IMG/VR virus record: IMGVR_UViG_3300028610_002211
Location: 1 to 64,000 of that record
Length of the DNA: 64,000 nt
DNA from: a virus
Reading direction: 5' to 3' (one strand)
Positions 50,288 through 57,496 of this stretch are shown here, one piece after another. Each line of letters starts with the position of its first letter. Within the stretch, counting starts at the first letter, position 1. Below the pieces are notes generated by a model. That model searched no databases and was not told where the DNA came from. It saw only the letters and a list, made by a program, of their open reading frames with translations. A program made the translations under genes and the position numbers.

Positions 50288-50493
50288 AAGTCAAAATCCA
50301 CATAACGCGTGGAAGGTTTATTGAACTAAGCGACGATCTTTCATGGGAGATCTTCATTATGCGCGCCGCTCAAGTTGTGAAAACGAAAAGACACGAACAA
50401 GGATTACAACATACTGTAACCCTTGATTGGATAGCTAACATGTTTGGGTTTGACAATTGGGCGTTGTTAACGAAAAATAGAAAGACGAAATAA
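50284..50493 (+). CDS. Small hypothetical protein
   Basis: The ATG overlaps the previous stop (ATGA). The 69-residue protein contains HTVTLDWIANMFGFDNWALL, a short helix-turn-helix-like stretch. No family recognised. Confidence 0.5.
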   Translation: MKVKIHITRGRFIELSDDLSWEIFIMRAAQVVKTKRHEQGLQHTVTLDWIANMFGFDNWALLTKNRKTK

Positions 50494-50699
50494 TGAGTCA
50501 ATACCAAAAAAAATTGTTCACCGTTGTTGTCGAACAAAGGCAAAGGCTTGAAATCGAAGTAGAGGCGTTTGATGCGCGCGGTGCGCGCGGGCAAATCCAA
50601 GACAAGGGTGTAGTCGAATATGAGAAACATCGGCCAGACTGGCGCCTTGTGGGGGCGCCTGAGTTGATTGTGGTAAACACCTATGAGACGAAAAAATGA
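50493..50699 (+). CDS. Small hypothetical beta-rich protein
   Basis: The ATG sits on the last base of the previous stop. The 68-residue protein (KKLFTVVVEQRQRLEIEVEA) is beta-rich by eye. It overlaps the next gene by 4 nt. Confidence 0.5.
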   Translation: MSQYQKKLFTVVVEQRQRLEIEVEAFDARGARGQIQDKGVVEYEKHRPDWRLVGAPELIVVNTYETKK

Positions 50700-50968
50700 T
50701 TTATCAAAATCGAGACTTAATCATGAGTGCCTTGTATGGCGCAGCGCTTTTTGTAGGTGGCAAGCCCAATCCTGCTACCCTTGCCCGGGTTATGGTCGTT
50801 CAACGGTCGCAAGTTGGACGCTGGATTGGGGGCGAAGCGGTTCCTAATCAACGTAATCTCGATCAACTTAATTTACTTTGTAAGTTTTGGAAAAATCACT
50901 TGTTAGAAGTCAAGAAATTAAGAGACGATCTTGATGTGGTTTTGCTACTAGACCGTTTGAAGCGGTAA
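50696..50968 (+). CDS. Putative helix-turn-helix protein
   Basis: The 90-residue protein contains NPATLARVMVVQRSQVGRWI followed by GGEAVPNQRNLDQL, the pattern of Cro/CI-type helix-turn-helix domains. It may be a small phage regulator. It ends the operon before the first of the repeated promoter cassettes. Confidence 0.6.
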   Translation: MIYQNRDLIMSALYGAALFVGGKPNPATLARVMVVQRSQVGRWIGGEAVPNQRNLDQLNLLCKFWKNHLLEVKKLRDDLDVVLLLDRLKR

Positions 50969-51012
50969 CGAATCCCCTAAATAATTTTTTTAAAATAAAA
51001 GTGAGAATTTTC

Positions 51013-51047
51013 TTGACATCTGAATTAAGAGGTGTTAAGCTTATAAT
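51013..51047 (+). promoter_or_regulatory. Promoter cassette of the 51084 operon
   Basis: TTGACA (51013-51018), 17-nt spacer with TCTGAATTAAG, TAAGCT (51036-51041), then TATAAT and an ATG at 51048, in frame with the ATG at 51084. The 25 nt upstream (TTTAAAATAAAAGTGAGAAT) are repeated before 57269. Confidence 0.75.
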
Positions 51048-51083
51048 ATGAACAGCGCAACACAAAACACGGGAGCAAGCAAA

Positions 51084-51254
51084 ATGAACACGGTAACACA
51101 CAGCGAAATCAAAAATGAAATTTGTGCCCAAACCCCCCGTTTTGTAGTGGCCAAAGTTGCCGGGCGCTTTGTTCAATTCACGATCCGCAGTAACGGCCAA
51201 TGGATCGAAAAAGGCAAAAAAATCGGGCTCGGGCTCGAATTGGTTTGGAGCTAA
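51084..51254 (+). CDS. Small hypothetical protein with leader cassette
   Basis: I use the ATG at 51084 with GGGAG upstream; the leaderless ATG at 51048 would add MNSATQNTGASK. The 56-residue product is basic and beta-like (PRFVVAKVAGRFVQFTIRS). Function unknown. Confidence 0.55.
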   Translation: MNTVTHSEIKNEICAQTPRFVVAKVAGRFVQFTIRSNGQWIEKGKKIGLGLELVWS

Positions 51255-51258
51255 AACG

Positions 51259-51459
51259 ATGAAAAACGAAAGCGTAAAAGTCACCAAAGACGTTGAAATC
51301 ATACCTTGCGCGGGCAAGTGGTATGCTCACGTTATAGGTTCGCGCAAACACAACATTGGTCATCTTTGGAGTCGTCCGGTTGCACGCAAGCGCGCGATCG
51401 AAATTCAAAGTGAGATCGACGAAGGACTTATCAAAATCGTTCAACAAGGTGTAAAATGA
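51259..51459 (+). CDS. Small hypothetical protein
   Basis: The ATG at 51259 follows the previous stop by 4 nt. The 66-residue protein contains GKWYAHVIGSRKHNIGHLWS and a basic helix. It overlaps the next gene by 4 nt. Confidence 0.5.
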   Translation: MKNESVKVTKDVEIIPCAGKWYAHVIGSRKHNIGHLWSRPVARKRAIEIQSEIDEGLIKIVQQGVK

Positions 51460-51638
51460 AAACTGAAACCGATAAAGAAATCAACAAGAAGAAGGTTGCA
51501 AGGTTGCGCGAAGAAATGGCCGAACTATACAAGAAGTACACGAAGATGCAAAACGGTCCTGAACGCGAAAAACTTTGGCGCAAAGAGCGGGCATTGTTAG
51601 AGGAAATACACGGATTAGAACAACATTTGTCTTTTTAG
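51456..51638 (+). CDS. Small charged coiled-coil protein
   Basis: The 60-residue protein is almost entirely a charged helix (KKKVARLREEMAELYKKYTK). The ATG overlaps the previous stop. Function unknown. Confidence 0.5.
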   Translation: MKTETDKEINKKKVARLREEMAELYKKYTKMQNGPEREKLWRKERALLEEIHGLEQHLSF

Positions 51639-51670
51639 GGTGATCTTCAAAAATAAATGTCACTTTTTTC

Positions 51671-51704
51671 TTGACTTCTGAATTAAGCGTGTTAAACTTA
51701 TAAT
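51671..51704 (+). promoter_or_regulatory. Promoter cassette of the 51738 gene
   Basis: TTGACT (51671-51676), a 16-nt spacer with TCTGAATTAAG, TAAACT (51693-51698), then TATAAT and an ATG at 51705 in frame with the ATG at 51738. Nearly identical to the copy at 52103. Confidence 0.75.
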
Positions 51705-51737
51705 ATGAGCGCAACACAAAACACAGGGGACAAGGCA

Positions 51738-52088
51738 ATGAAAAGTCAAATCGAGAAAAAAAGTCGCGAAATCAAAAGTCTTTTTGAGACCAGCACTGTT
51801 TCAATTACTATCGCACAAGGGAGTATTTATTTTTCGATTTGGGACAACAGAAAAGAAGATCGCGAAGAAATGGCAATCGTCAAAGCGAAAGCGGTTAAGT
51901 GGATTATGGAAAACGACGATCGCAAATGGTTGCATGCGAAATCTCGCGGTTATCGTGTTTGGTGGTGGGGCGGAAACCAAACACGCAATATGGGTTTGCG
52001 TTGTGGTATTAAAACCAAATTGACAGACGCTGAGCACCAAGCTGTTGTCGCTGGACCGGATGCGTGGCGCGCGATACAGGAAAAATAA
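51738..52088 (+). CDS. Hypothetical protein with leader cassette
   Basis: I use the ATG at 51738 with AGGGGA upstream; the leaderless ATG at 51705 would add MSATQNTGDKA. The 116-residue protein has a charged N-terminal helix and a Trp-rich segment (GYRVWWWGGNQTRNMGLRCG). No family recognised. Confidence 0.55.
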   Translation: MKSQIEKKSREIKSLFETSTVSITIAQGSIYFSIWDNRKEDREEMAIVKAKAVKWIMENDDRKWLHAKSRGYRVWWWGGNQTRNMGLRCGIKTKLTDAEHQAVVAGPDAWRAIQEK

Positions 52089-52102
52089 ATGTCACTTTTT
52101 TC

Positions 52103-52136
52103 TTGACTTCTGAATTAAGCGTGTTAAACTTATAAT
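52103..52136 (+). promoter_or_regulatory. Promoter cassette of the 52167 gene
   Basis: TTGACT (52103-52108), a 16-nt spacer with TCTGAATTAAG, TAAACT (52125-52130), TATAAT, then ATG at 52137 in frame with the ATG at 52167. The upstream ATAAATGTCACTTTTTTC is shared with the copy at 51671. Confidence 0.75.
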
Positions 52137-52166
52137 ATGAGCGCAACACACAAAGGAGCAAGCAAA

Positions 52167-52430
52167 ATGTTTGGACAAAACAGAATTGAAATAGTCAAAG
52201 AGACCCGTGATGATGGAACCGGCGCTTTTGAACGTTTGACCGATTCAGCGTTTTACTCGGTTAATCCCGAGCGTTGGACTAATGAAGCCGGGCGCCGATC
52301 TTGTCAGTTGGTTCTTTACTTCGAGATCCCGAGCGGGACAAAAGTTCCTGTGTTGGTAGCCGAACAAGATGATAGCTTTGGCCGGGCGCAGCTGTGGGCG
52401 CATGTCGCCGAATGTACCGCGCTAAGGTAA
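52167..52430 (+). CDS. Hypothetical protein with leader cassette
   Basis: I use the ATG at 52167 with AAAGGAG upstream; the leaderless ATG at 52137 would add MSATHKGASK. The 87-residue protein is beta-rich. It stands alone between a promoter and a hairpin, so it is a monocistronic early gene. Function unknown. Confidence 0.6.
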   Translation: MFGQNRIEIVKETRDDGTGAFERLTDSAFYSVNPERWTNEAGRRSCQLVLYFEIPSGTKVPVLVAEQDDSFGRAQLWAHVAECTALR

Positions 52431-52447
52431 ACCTTAACCCCCAATTT

Positions 52448-52469
52448 TGGGCGCCTTACGGGGCGCCCA
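52448..52469 (+). terminator. Hairpin after the 52167 gene
   Basis: TGGGCGCC (52448-52455) pairs with GGCGCCCA (52462-52469) around a 6-nt loop. A T-run follows only about 20 nt later. Confidence 0.6.
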
Positions 52470-52497
52470 GGGGCGTCTCGATTGTCTAACTTTTTTC

Positions 52498-52526
52498 TTG
52501 ACATGTAAAATGGCTTGGTTCATAAT
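52498..52526 (+). promoter_or_regulatory. Promoter of the 52543 operon
   Basis: TTGACA (52498-52503), a 17-nt spacer and CATAAT (52521-52526), followed by AGGGTG and the ATG at 52543. The TGAATTAG motif is absent here. Confidence 0.6.
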
Positions 52527-52542
52527 TGAGACAGGGTGAAAA

Positions 52543-52749
52543 ATGGCTAGTATTTTAGATCTCAGAATCTGTTTAGAAAAAGATGGTTGGGCGTTATACG
52601 ATCCGAGCACAAAACAACATATTGAGCGCGGTTTAGACGAAAATGGTTTGATTGATCTCTATGGAAAAACGTTTGAACGTGTGGCGCGTGAAAGTGTAAG
52701 AATCGCGATCGAAAAAGCAAAAAAACAGTATTTAAAGGACACAAACTAA
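52543..52749 (+). CDS. Small hypothetical protein
   Basis: AGGGTG precedes the ATG. The 68-residue protein (LRICLEKDGWALYDPSTKQH) ends in a basic helix. The next ATG follows the stop directly. Confidence 0.55.
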   Translation: MASILDLRICLEKDGWALYDPSTKQHIERGLDENGLIDLYGKTFERVARESVRIAIEKAKKQYLKDTN

Positions 52750-52983
52750 ATGGGTTATCGAATTTACGATCTAGGTGTTTTGCCAAATGAGTTTTTACCT
52801 GAATTTGTTGCCGCTTTTTGCGATCAAAAACACAAAGGCGATCTACTTTTGGTTCACCCGATAAAAAATAACACCGAAAAACTTTTGATGATAAAATGTA
52901 AAAAGAGTCGTTTGGTATGTTATGCTAGTTGGCTCGATGGTTGGAAAACTGCAAAAGGGTTAATGGGGTTATCTCCCAAATGA
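52750..52983 (+). CDS. Small hypothetical protein
   Basis: The 77-residue protein starts immediately after the previous stop. It is mixed alpha/beta with a basic patch (MIKCKKSRLVCYASW). No family recognised. Confidence 0.5.
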   Translation: MGYRIYDLGVLPNEFLPEFVAAFCDQKHKGDLLLVHPIKNNTEKLLMIKCKKSRLVCYASWLDGWKTAKGLMGLSPK

Positions 52984-53315
52984 CCAAAATTGATTTTCTA
53001 AAAGTGTTTGTCACCAGAGAAAGAATTTATCGTTCGAATTCACATTATAGGGGCGATTTGAGAGCTATTAAACACGCGGTATTATTAAACGGGTGGACGA
53101 TACCGATCCAAATGTTAACGGCGCTCAAAAAGATTCTACCGGACTCCACACAAGTAATTATACACAATCCGCTTTGTGGTTTTGATATTGCGTTAGAGTT
53201 TAGATATGAAAGTGGTCAAATGAATGAAAGTGGTCGAATAACATTTTATAAAAGCTTTGTTGATGAGAAAAGTTACTTTTATAGCGATCCAAAATCAAAT
53301 TTGGTGGATAAATAG
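52980..53315 (+). CDS. Hypothetical protein
   Basis: The ATG overlaps the previous stop (ATGA). The 111-residue protein is mixed alpha/beta (LRAIKHAVLLNGWTIPIQML). No family recognised. Confidence 0.5.
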   Translation: MTKIDFLKVFVTRERIYRSNSHYRGDLRAIKHAVLLNGWTIPIQMLTALKKILPDSTQVIIHNPLCGFDIALEFRYESGQMNESGRITFYKSFVDEKSYFYSDPKSNLVDK

Positions 53316-53328
53316 GAGCGATAAAGAG

Positions 53329-53505
53329 ATGAAGTTAAAAGATTTTACAGTGATACAAGTTTGGGGGGTTGATAAAAATGACAAAATTTTTATTTTAGCT
53401 CAAATTATCCCACAAGACGACGAAAGAACAATTATCGATTTGAAGAAAATCGTTGAATCATTTAAACCTAAATCAAAAGAAGAAATGGAGTTTTTGAGAA
53501 AATGA
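53329..53505 (+). CDS. Small hypothetical protein
   Basis: AGGAG lies upstream of the ATG at 53329. The 58-residue product (FTVIQVWGVDKNDKIFILAQ) is beta then helix. It overlaps the next gene by 4 nt. Confidence 0.5.
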   Translation: MKLKDFTVIQVWGVDKNDKIFILAQIIPQDDERTIIDLKKIVESFKPKSKEEMEFLRK

Positions 53506-53975
53506 TTTTTACAACTTTGAAAAGCGCTTTCGAAAAGTCACCAAAAATAGAGAGGCCTGAAACAATCGCTTTGCTATCTGGGGTTGATTGTTTTGTAATT
53601 ATTGCAAATCGCGTTTGGTTAAAAACCGTTGGTGAATTTTCGATCTGTGATCATAATTGGAAATCTTGGGTTAAAGATAGTTTGCCAATGGCGTATTGTG
53701 ATGATGAACTTGACGATTGTGACGATTTGGTATTGAGCAGTTGCAACTTTTTGGTATTGCCAAACGAAAAACGTAAATTGGCCCAAAGACAATTGGATCG
53801 AATTTGGCGTAATATCCCAAAGCCACAAAAACCAGGTTCTGTTAATTTGCCGGTTGCTCTAAAGTGTGGTGAATGTAATGATCCATTATCTGGTACCGTC
53901 TATTTTTTAAAAGGCGAAGAACCGGAGTTTGTGATTTTTGTTGAGCGTTGTCGTTGTAACGATAACGACGAATAA
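53502..53975 (+). CDS. Hypothetical protein with C-terminal Cys motifs
   Basis: The 157-residue protein has an acidic middle (YCDDELDDCDD) and a C-terminal zinc-ribbon-like part (CGECNDPLSG ... CRCNDND). No family recognised. Confidence 0.55.
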   Translation: MIFTTLKSAFEKSPKIERPETIALLSGVDCFVIIANRVWLKTVGEFSICDHNWKSWVKDSLPMAYCDDELDDCDDLVLSSCNFLVLPNEKRKLAQRQLDRIWRNIPKPQKPGSVNLPVALKCGECNDPLSGTVYFLKGEEPEFVIFVERCRCNDNDE

Positions 53976-53991
53976 ACAGAGGAGCAAAAAA

Positions 53992-54354
53992 ATGACTATA
54001 GAAGCAATCGAAAAACTACACCTTTCACAAAAATTGACACGGGAAGAAATCGATTTTGCAAAAGAGGTTGCAAGGGTGAAGCGGTGTTACTCTGATTGTT
54101 TGAAAGCTGCAATGTCAAATAAAGGTTGGAAACTCGATCCAATCAAAAGTCAGTTCACTTTACAAAAGAAGAAAAAAAATAAGAATTTTATTGATGTTGA
54201 TGTTTTGAACGGGATAACAAACCCACAAAGCGGCAAAGTTTTGGTTGAAGCTGGGTTTATCGATCAACGGATTTGGGATCTTGCTCAATATGCTTTTTTA
54301 AGTATTCCATCGTGGGACAGGTTTTTTGGATCTATTGCCGCCGCACTTAGGTAA
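53992..54354 (+). CDS. Hypothetical helical protein
   Basis: GAGGAG precedes the ATG at 53992. The 120-residue protein has a helical N-terminal half and a Lys-rich linker. No family recognised. Confidence 0.55.
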   Translation: MTIEAIEKLHLSQKLTREEIDFAKEVARVKRCYSDCLKAAMSNKGWKLDPIKSQFTLQKKKKNKNFIDVDVLNGITNPQSGKVLVEAGFIDQRIWDLAQYAFLSIPSWDRFFGSIAAALR

Positions 54355-54358
54355 AAAA

Positions 54359-54619
54359 ATGGATCCGAAAAAACTTGACATAACATTGAGCTTTAAAGGT
54401 AGTGCTGCAAACGGTGGGACAAAGATAACCGGGCGCGATAACATCATTGCTTGGATGGCAGAATGCAAAACAATCCTCGACAAACTCGATCAGATAACCA
54501 ACGATCACGATCTCGCTGCTTTCTTCGGTGTTCTTTGCGAGTTTGAATTTACCGATTTTAGAAATGAACTTGAGCGAGCGTTTAAAGCCTGCAAAAATGT
54601 TTTAGAAAGCCCATTTTAG
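54359..54619 (+). CDS. Small hypothetical protein
   Basis: The ATG at 54359 follows the previous stop by 4 nt. The 86-residue protein contains AECKTILDKLDQITNDHDLA, helical and charged. No family recognised. Confidence 0.5.
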   Translation: MDPKKLDITLSFKGSAANGGTKITGRDNIIAWMAECKTILDKLDQITNDHDLAAFFGVLCEFEFTDFRNELERAFKACKNVLESPF

Positions 54620-54632
54620 AAAGGGGTTGTAA

Positions 54633-54935
54633 ATGGATAGTGAATCGATTGCAACTTTGATTGCAGGATTTTTTATGGGTGGATTTTTTGGAGTTTGTTT
54701 GACCGCGCTTTGGCTTAAAACGAAAAGCGGTTTTGCTTCGTTGTCTTTGTCTTTCAAACCGAAAGACAAAAAACAAGTTCCCACCCTTTTTTCTCCGGTT
54801 ACTAGTTGCAGACATTGCGGATCGAATAATATTTTAATCGAACAAGCAAAAGGTTTGTACCGCTGCGAACATTGTTTTTTCTTGGGTCGCTTGTTTGTTG
54901 ATCCTACAACCGGAGAACCCCGCAAATTTTCCTGA
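54633..54935 (+). CDS. Membrane-anchored zinc-ribbon protein
   Basis: The 100-residue protein has an N-terminal hydrophobic segment (ATLIAGFFMGGFFGVCLTAL) and a cytosolic zinc ribbon CRHCGSNN ... YRCEHCFF. GAAAGGGG precedes the ATG. Function unknown; the design suggests a membrane-tethered interaction domain. Confidence 0.6.
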   Translation: MDSESIATLIAGFFMGGFFGVCLTALWLKTKSGFASLSLSFKPKDKKQVPTLFSPVTSCRHCGSNNILIEQAKGLYRCEHCFFLGRLFVDPTTGEPRKFS

Positions 54936-54947
54936 AAGGAGTTTTTA

Positions 54948-55191
54948 ATGATTCCAACATACACAGAAATCGATCTTGAACCTTGGCTTGGCGCTTCGGG
55001 CGTTGAACGCTTCTCAACGTTAGACACACTACAAGGCTATTTCGAGCCCGAAAACCTCAAAGCAATCCTTGGGCCCGGATGTTGACCTTGAAAGGGCACA
55101 GCTGGCTTGTGAGCAAGCTACAACGCAATGGAAACAGCAACACGAAGACGATCCGTGCAGTTCTTGCCCGGTTGGGCGTTGGATGTCATAA
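54948..55191 (+). pseudogene. Frameshifted small gene (or +1 programmed frameshift)
   Basis: After AAAGGAG an ATG at 54948 opens a 45-codon frame (MIPTYTEIDLEPWLG...) ending at 55085. The +1 frame continues sensibly across the GGGCCC at 55071-55076 as LGPDVDLERAQLACEQ and ends ...CSSCPVGRWMS at 55191, with a Cys pair typical of the other small proteins. One extra C, or +1 slippage on the CCC codon, would join the two parts into about 80 residues. Confidence 0.5.
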
Positions 55192-55248
55192 AAGAACCGA
55201 TCAAAACCAGGTTGTAAAAATTATTTTAAAATAAATGTCGTTTTTTTC

Positions 55249-55283
55249 TTGACATCTGAATTAAGGGGTGTTAAGTTTATAGT
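55249..55283 (+). promoter_or_regulatory. Promoter cassette of the 55317 operon
   Basis: TTGACA (55249-55254), a 17-nt spacer with TCTGAATTAAG, TAAGTT (55272-55277), then TATAGT and an ATG at 55284 in frame with the ATG at 55317. Confidence 0.75.
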
Positions 55284-55316
55284 ATGAACAGCGCAACACA
55301 CAAAGGAGCCAAGACA

Positions 55317-55493
55317 ATGAAAAGCGAAGAAATGATAGCCAAAATTGAAAGTGAAAAGAGGGAAGTTAATCGGCGCCTTAAGGATTACGATCTGGCGCAA
55401 ACTACACCAAATAATTTGACAATCAGGGTGATAAGCCGTTTAAAAGGCAAGTTGTCTGGATTAGAGTTTGCCTTAAAACTGTTGAAAAAATAA
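55317..55493 (+). CDS. GKLNGLRFAL-family small protein with leader cassette
   Basis: I use the ATG at 55317 with AAAGGAG upstream; the leaderless ATG at 55284 would add MNSATHKGAKT. The 58-residue product has a charged helix and then LKGKLSGLEFALKLLKK, the motif shared with the 46430, 46654 and 47264 products. Function unknown. Confidence 0.6.
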   Translation: MKSEEMIAKIESEKREVNRRLKDYDLAQTTPNNLTIRVISRLKGKLSGLEFALKLLKK

Positions 55494-55511
55494 ATGAAAG
55501 AGGCAAGCAAA

Positions 55512-55736
55512 ATGAAAATCCAAATCGCTAGTTTATACGCAAACGAGAAAAACAAAAAAAAGGCCGATCGGATCAAAAAGGCACTACAAGGAAAAACGTC
55601 TTTTAATTTGCAAGTGTCGGCGGTCAACAAGGGTGGAAACCTCATTATCACAGTTTCGAGTAGCTTTGCCGAAAACATGGTTGAATTGGCTGAGATGGTT
55701 ATGACTCTTCTTGTTGACTTGATCGACGGTGAATAA
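55512..55736 (+). CDS. Small hypothetical protein
   Basis: I use the ATG at 55512 after GAGGC; an in-frame ATG at 55494 adds MKEASK, again the short in-frame double start seen in this region. The 74-residue protein is mixed alpha/beta. No family recognised. Confidence 0.5.
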   Translation: MKIQIASLYANEKNKKKADRIKKALQGKTSFNLQVSAVNKGGNLIITVSSSFAENMVELAEMVMTLLVDLIDGE

Positions 55737-55737
55737 A

Positions 55738-57015
55738 ATGAAAAACGTAACACAAGAAAGAAAAATTTTTTGGTACAATCGTTTCGATTTTTTGGCGGTA
55801 GCAATTCTTTTTTGGGCCACTATCAAAAAGAGCGCTTTCAACAATGCGCGCTTGGTTTTCAACGGCGAAACCCGCGTTGTTAGGGGTCGGACCGAATATT
55901 CACCCAACATCACAGAATACGGTTTTGAAGTTGTTTGCGACATCAACGATCATATCGAAATCCCTGGACACCGCTTTGTTGGAATCGCCGTAAACAAAGG
56001 ACCGGGTTGGATCGTTACCAACTTCACTGACGATTTCAAATTCACCAAAGAGGTTGTTGACTCTTTGGATCCACAACGTTGTGATATGTGCGGACACAAA
56101 AGAGACCGGGTTCGTTTGATGATTCTCGAAAACACCGATACCAAAGAGCTTGTGATCGTGGGTGGCAGCTGCGCAAAGAATTTTCGCAACGTCAATCTTG
56201 AAGACTTGGTCCGCAAAATGACAATTTTCTCAAGCAACTTTGGCTGTATGGACCCTGATGAATTGGGCGGTTTTGGCGGCGGCGGTCGTAGAATTTTGGA
56301 TTTGGTTGAGTCGATCGCGGTTGGCGAATTGTTGATCTCTCGACTCGGGTACACCTCAAGAAAAAAAGCAGATATAGGAATGACTTATGCTACTTCAGAT
56401 TTGATCGCCGATTATTTCGCGAGCAAGGGTAAGTCTTACAAATCCATCAAAGCCGTTATGGACCGCTCAAGGTTAGACCTTGCTCAGCGCATTAAAGAGC
56501 TTACAAACGGCGGTCTGAAGGCGCTTAGGGCTCATTTCGAGCGCGCTAACGAGCGCCGTTGGTCTGAATTCAACAGCAACATGGTTGTTTGGTTGTCTTG
56601 TAAAGAAGACGTTCCGCTTGGTGTCGCTGCTTACCTCGCTTTTGTCAACCTCGAAGGCGCCAAAGAATCGGACCGGACCGATCAGAAAGTTGCCGGCTTC
56701 GACGGTGCACCGATCAAAAAAATGTCAGATTTCGGTTGGTTCAAAGTGGTAAACGTTAGAGCAAAGGAGAATGATTACACTGGTAACACTGATTTTTGTT
56801 TCACTTGTTTGAACGCCGATTCACAAAAACTTTGGTTCAAGGTTGGCGAGAATAGCGTTGCAAATAAAGCTTATGATCAAGTTGTCTCGGGTGATGGGGT
56901 TAACCAAGATCAAGAGATCTGGATCGATGTTCGTGGCAAATTGACCCGAAGCAAAAGTGAAATTGCTTTTGCTTCGCACATCAAATTCAAAAAAGTTGAA
57001 ATCCGCACAATCTAA
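55738..57015 (+). CDS. Large hypothetical protein with zinc-binding motif
   Basis: The 425-residue protein starts at the ATG at 55738, 1 nt after the previous stop. Near residues 115-150 it has CDMCGHKRDRVRLMILENTD followed by VIVGGSCAKNF, a CxxC plus GxxC pattern found in uncharacterised phage and plasmid proteins. The C-terminal third is beta-rich and may be an OB-like domain (GWFKVVNVRAKENDYTGN). By size it is the main protein of this region. Function unknown. Confidence 0.6.
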   Translation: MKNVTQERKIFWYNRFDFLAVAILFWATIKKSAFNNARLVFNGETRVVRGRTEYSPNITEYGFEVVCDINDHIEIPGHRFVGIAVNKGPGWIVTNFTDDFKFTKEVVDSLDPQRCDMCGHKRDRVRLMILENTDTKELVIVGGSCAKNFRNVNLEDLVRKMTIFSSNFGCMDPDELGGFGGGGRRILDLVESIAVGELLISRLGYTSRKKADIGMTYATSDLIADYFASKGKSYKSIKAVMDRSRLDLAQRIKELTNGGLKALRAHFERANERRWSEFNSNMVVWLSCKEDVPLGVAAYLAFVNLEGAKESDRTDQKVAGFDGAPIKKMSDFGWFKVVNVRAKENDYTGNTDFCFTCLNADSQKLWFKVGENSVANKAYDQVVSGDGVNQDQEIWIDVRGKLTRSKSEIAFASHIKFKKVEIRTI

Positions 57016-57032
57016 ACAATTTCGAAAAGCAA

Positions 57033-57062
57033 ACAAAGGGTGCGGGAAACCGCGCTCTTTGT
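57033..57062 (+). terminator. 13-bp hairpin with GAAA tetraloop
   Basis: Arms 57033-57045 and 57050-57062 pair over 13 bp with two G-U pairs around GAAA. It follows the stop at 57015 by 17 nt. There is no T-run, so it may be a processing or stability element rather than a terminator. Confidence 0.55.
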
Positions 57063-57132
57063 CTTTGCAGAATGTCCAGGGCGCCCTTGTGCGCGCGCCC
57101 GCGCGCGGGCGCATACTCGGGCAAGGGTTAAA

Positions 57133-57173
57133 CACAACGGCCGTTAGAACGGCGCACAAAGGTTCTGAGAAGG
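57133..57173 (+). repeat. Second copy of the dnaB leader element
   Basis: About 36 of 41 positions match 8750-8790, including AGAACGGCGCACAA and TCTGAGAAG. No start codon follows here. Confidence 0.6.
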
Positions 57174-57180
57174 AAGTGAG

Positions 57181-57217
57181 ATAAACAGATCCTAAAGGAT
57201 AATATCTAAATTGCAAT
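57181..57217 (+). repeat. 37-nt direct repeat, copy 1
   Basis: Identical to 57955-57991; contains ATCCTAAAGGAT (a small hairpin) and is followed in both places by a GTGCCAA word and, 50-60 nt later, by a promoter cassette. Confidence 0.8.
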
Positions 57218-57268
57218 CTGCGTGCCAAAGGAAAAATAATTTTTTTTAAAATAAAAGTGAGAATTTTC

Positions 57269-57302
57269 TTGACATCTGAATTAGCTGTGTTAAGTTTATA
57301 AT
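57269..57302 (+). promoter_or_regulatory. Promoter cassette of the 57330 gene
   Basis: TTGACA (57269-57274), a 16-nt spacer with TCTGAATTAG, TAAGTT (57291-57296), TATAAT, then ATG at 57303 in frame with the ATG at 57330. Confidence 0.75.
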
Positions 57303-57329
57303 ATGAGCGCAACAATAAGGAGCAAGACA

Positions 57330-57476
57330 ATGAACGTTAAAATGAAAAAAGGAGAAACAGGTTATTTCAAGGGTGACAAAATACAATTCACCGGAAAAGA
57401 AGAAGTTCTTTACGGTGGGCTTTTCGATGAGTTTGTTTATCTCGAAGGTTATAAAAAAGCAGCTAAAAAAGCATAA
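57330..57476 (+). CDS. Small hypothetical protein with leader cassette
   Basis: The 48-residue product (MNVKMKKGETGYFKGDKIQF...) follows AAGGAG; the leaderless ATG at 57303 would add MSATIRSKT. It ends AAKKA and shares its last base with an in-frame ATG of the next gene. Function unknown. Confidence 0.5.
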   Translation: MNVKMKKGETGYFKGDKIQFTGKEEVLYGGLFDEFVYLEGYKKAAKKA

Positions 57477-57496
57477 TGCACAAAGGAGCAAGTAAA

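Larger units (their letters stand above)
57016..57329 (+). other. Structured non-coding stretch
   Basis: It holds a 13-bp stem with GAAA tetraloop (57033-57062), a GC-rich palindromic cluster (57078-57126), a copy of the dnaB leader (57133-57173), the first 37-nt direct repeat (57181-57217) and a promoter cassette (57269). Confidence 0.6.

Noticed and set aside
56821-57330. 169-codon minus-strand frame
   Set aside because: It overlaps the well-supported 55738 gene and the promoter cassette region; it has no recognisable domain.
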